Shown one piece after another: positions 61,020 through 64,000 of a stretch of DNA of 64,000 bases. Under the pieces are notes generated by a model, which was not told the origin of the DNA, searched no databases, and saw nothing but the letters and a program-made list of their open reading frames with translations. The stretch covers positions 252,501 to 316,500 of the forward strand of contig CAJNDS010002384.1 in NCBI GenBank assembly GCA_905221605.1. The letters are read 5' to 3'. The translations under genes were made by a program, and so were the position numbers. This DNA is from Symbiodinium natans. Lineage: Eukaryota > Sar > Dinophyceae > Suessiales > Symbiodiniaceae. The first letter of the stretch is position 1, and the number at the start of each line of letters is the position of its first letter.

Positions 61020-63350
61020 GCGCGCGCGCGACACATGCGTCGTTTGTGCTGACAGGCGCGGTACTTAGAGAGGCCCTGGACACTTGCCGAGCGCGCGCTG
61101 GGGGGCTCGCCAAACGCTGGCAGGCGCGACACATGCGTCGTTTGTGCTGGCAGGCGCGGTACTTAGGGCCCCTGGACCTTTGCCGCGCGCGCGCTGGGGG
61201 GCTCCCAAACGCTGTGGCAGGCGCGACACATGGGTCGTTTGTGCTGACAGGCGCGGTACTTAGAGGCCCTGGACCCTTGCCGAGCGCGCGCTGGGGGGCT
61301 CGCCAAACGCTGGCAGGCGCGACACATGCGTCGTTTGTGCTGACAGGCACAGTACTTAGAGGCCCTGGACACTTGCCGAGCGCGCGCTGGGGGCTCGCCA
61401 AACGCTGGCAGGCGCGATACATGCGTCGTTTGTGCTGGCAGGCGCGGTACTTAGGGCCCCTGGACCTTTGCCGTGCGCGCGCTGGGGGGCTCGCCAAACG
61501 CTGGCAGGCGCGACACATGCGTCGTTTGCGCTGGCAGGCGCGGTACTTAAGGGGCCCTGGACCTTTGCCGCACGCGCTGGGGGGCTCGCCAAACGCTGGC
61601 AGGCGCGACACATGCGTCGTTTGTGCTGGCAGGCGCGGTACTTAGGGCCCCTGGACCTTTGCCGCGCGCGCGCTGGGGGGCTCGCCAAACGCTGGCAGGC
61701 GCGACACATGCGTCGTTTGTGCTGGCAGGCGCGGTACTTAGGGCCCCTGGACCTTTGCCGCGCGCGCGCTGGGGGGCTCGCCAAACGCTGGCAGGCGCGA
61801 CACATGGGTCGTTTGTGCTGACAGGCGCGGTACTTAGAGGCCCTGGACTCTTGCCGAGCGCGCGCTGGGGGGCTCGCCAAACGCTGGCAGGCGCACATGC
61901 GTCGTTTGTGCTGACAGGCGCGGTACTTAGAGGCCCTGGACCCTTGCGGGCTCGCCAAACGCTGGCAGGCGCGACACATGCGTCGTTTGTGCTGGCAGGC
62001 GCAGTACTTAGGGCCCCTGGACCTTTGCCGCGCGCGCGCTGGGGGGCTCGCCAAACGCTGGCAGGCGCGACACATGCGTCGTTTGTGCTGGCAGGCGCGG
62101 TACTTAGGGCCCCTGGACCTTTGCCGCGCGCGCTGGCCAAACGCTGGCAGGCGCGACACATGCGTCGTTTGTGCTGACAGGCGCGGTACTTAGAGGCCCT
62201 GGACACTTGCCGAGCGCGCTGGGGGGCTCGCCAAACGCTGGCAGGCGCGACACATGCGTCGTTTGTGCTGGCAGGCGCGGTACTTAGGGCCCCTGGACCT
62301 TTGCCGCACGCGCGCTGAGGGGCTCGCCAAACGCTGGCAGGCGCGACACATGCGTCGTTTGTGCTGGCAGGCGCGGTACTTATTAGGGGCCCTGGACCTT
62401 TGCCGCGCGCGCGCTGGGGGGCTCGCCAAACGCTGGCAGGCGCGACGCATGCGTCGTTTGTGCTGGCAGGCGCGGTGCTTGGGCCCTGGACCCTTGCCGC
62501 GCGTGCGCTGGGGGGCTCGCCAAACGCTGGCAGGCGCGACACATGCGTCGTTTGTGCTGGCAGGCGCGGTACTTAAGGCCCCTGGACCTTTGCCGCGCGC
62601 GCGCTGGGGGGCTCGCCAAACGCTGGCAGGCGCGACACATGCGTCGTTTGTGCTGGCAGGCGCGGTACTTAGGGGCCCTGGACCTTTGCCGGGCGCGCGC
62701 TGGGGGGCTCGCCAAACGCTGGCAGGCGCGACACATGCGTCGTTTGTGCTGGCAGGCGCGGTACTTAGGGGCCCTGGGCCCTTGCCGCACGCGCGCTGGG
62801 GGGCTCGCCAAACGCTGGCAGGCGCGACGCATGCGTCGTTTGTGCTGGCAGGCGCGGTACTTAGGGGGCCCTGGACCCTTGCGGCGCGCGCGCTGGGCGG
62901 CTCGCCAAACGCTGGCAAGCGCGACACATGCGTCGTTTGTGCTGGCAGGTGCGGTACTTAGGGCCTCTGGACCTTTGCCGCGCACACGCTGGGGGGCTCG
63001 CCAAACGCTGGCAGGCGCGACACATGCGTCGTTTGTGCTGGCAGGCGCGGTACTTAGGCCTTGGACTCTTGCCGCGCGCGCGCTGGAAGGGCTCGCCAAA
63101 CGCTGGCAGGCGCGACACATGCGTCCTTTGTGCTGGCAGGCGCGGTACTTAGGGGCCCTGGACCCTTGCCGCGCGCGCGCTGGGGGGCTCGCGAAACGTT
63201 GGCAGGCGCGACACATGCGTCCTTTGTGCTGGCCGGCGCGGCTCTCAGGGGCCCAGGACCGTTGCCGCGCGCGCGCTAGGGGGGCTCGCCAAATGCTGGT
63301 AGGCGCGACACGCGCGTCGTTTGGGCTGGTAGGCGTGGTACTCAATAGGC
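61020..63350. repeat. 95-98 bp GC-rich satellite, about 24 copies
   Basis: Unit landmarks are gcgacacatgcgtcgtttgt, gctggcaggcgcggtactta, ggggccctggacctttgccg and ggggggctcgccaaacgctg. Measured spacings between caaacgctg words at the left end are 95, 98 and 95. Copies differ by small indels and substitutions and are most diverged near 63250-63350. Units near 96 bp keep frames open, producing ORFs of 320-337 codons on both strands (such as AGGLAKRWQARHMRRLCWQA). I treat these as non-coding. Confidence 0.95.
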
Positions 63351-64000
63351 GCCACCTACCATATCATGCGCACCGCACCACACCATGGGCACCATGTACC
63401 ACACGGTACGCACCATGCACCACACAGTACGCGCATTGCAAACTGAAGCCTGGTCAGGGCGCTCGTTGGCCGTGCTTTGTGCTTTTTTTGTGCTTTTTTT
63501 TTGTTTTTGCTTTTTGTGCTTTTTTGCTTTTTGTCATGTCCTTTACTGATTCTTAACTCAGTGTAGTTGTCAAGTCCAAATGCTGGACCGTGTTCATCGA
63601 GTGGCATGGCGCGGAGTCGGAGTGCTTCCTGACGCGCTGGTACGAGGACTGCCGCCTGCATCTGATGTAGGGTTGGGGTCAGTGGAGACATGTGTTGCCA
63701 GATTTCCTGCAGTTGTCGACTTCCGCAGCCATGTCGCTCGTAGGATTAGTTTCTCATGACATGTCAGTCCTGGATTTAGCATCACTATGTATGATGCTGC
63801 TACTACTCTTTTGTTGTTTATCAGCGTGGTTTTGCTGCAGGTGTTGCTTTGGTAGGTCAGAGATGTCGCTTGAGCAGCACCGTGGTCATTGGCGCGCTTT
63901 TTATTGGCGTCGGACCCCGGCACGTGATGCGATAAAGCAAAGGCACGTCACGGCGTGCCGGTACAAGGCTCGTACCTTCGAGATGGTGCACAGCAGCAAG
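63351..64000. other. satellite flank, T-rich tract and one candidate exon
   Basis: CA-rich flank to 63430 and a ttttttgtgc tract (63478-63535). A + reading at about 63569-63667 after an AG acceptor is protein-like (CWTVFIEWHGAESECFLTRW) and may be an exon of a gene running off the right edge. No family was recognised. Confidence 0.3.

Noticed and set aside
61020-63350. CRISPR array
   Set aside because: Units are contiguous satellite copies with no unique spacers, in a eukaryotic genome.
60677-63556. ORFs of 320-337 codons on both strands, looking like a repeat protein
   Set aside because: The unit length near 96 bp keeps frames open on both strands, and indels shift the same peptide between frames, which selection on a protein would not allow.

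Overview
This window reads as nuclear DNA of a dinoflagellate, most likely a member of the Symbiodiniaceae (Suessiales). The strongest reason is the splicing. In four genes I could join exons so that phase and protein family agree on both sides, giving 23 introns. By my reading their 5' ends are 14 GC, 7 GT and 2 GA. Nearly every exon starts with G directly after the acceptor AG. GC-AG and GA-AG introns with an AG|G acceptor are a known feature of Symbiodinium genomes. Other signs are very small exons in long introns, all convincing genes on one strand, DUF4116 and ankyrin/DnaJ proteins, and many simple repeats and satellites.

Layout, all on the + strand unless stated. 1-1140: decamer minisatellite grading into GT-rich and GC-rich repeats. 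About 4.0-10.4 kb: scattered exons of a HEAT-repeat protein, with an intronless DUF4116 protein (5358-6128) between them. 10.4-16.4 kb: repeats and no convincing gene. 16.4-30.9 kb: a kinesin motor gene in many short exons; one intron holds 1.35 kb of CA-type repeats, and another holds an intronless proline-rich ORF (25205-26212). 31-36.3 kb: no firm gene. 36.3-43.7 kb: an MFSD5/Mot2-type molybdate-anion transporter of the major facilitator superfamily, including exons of 26 and 24 nt. One of its introns holds a two-exon ankyrin-repeat/J-domain gene (38779-40300). 43.9-49.4 kb: long CA, GA and GT arrays and a GC-rich satellite. 53131-53230: a 100-N assembly gap. 55.1-58.15 kb: exons of a cyclic-nucleotide-binding protein like the regulatory subunit of PKA. 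59.1-60.2 kb: a decayed ORF on the minus strand. 60.3-63.35 kb: a hairpin-forming tandem repeat, then a 95-98 bp GC-rich satellite.

The genes do not form a pathway; they are unrelated housekeeping or signalling genes lying head to tail. The most interesting pattern is architectural: three long ORFs with no or one intron each sit, on the same strand, inside introns of exon-rich host genes. One has a degraded match to the dinoflagellate spliced-leader sequence just upstream. This fits reinsertion of processed, trans-spliced mRNA as retrogenes. I found no convincing tRNA, rRNA or CRISPR, and no intact transposase or reverse transcriptase.
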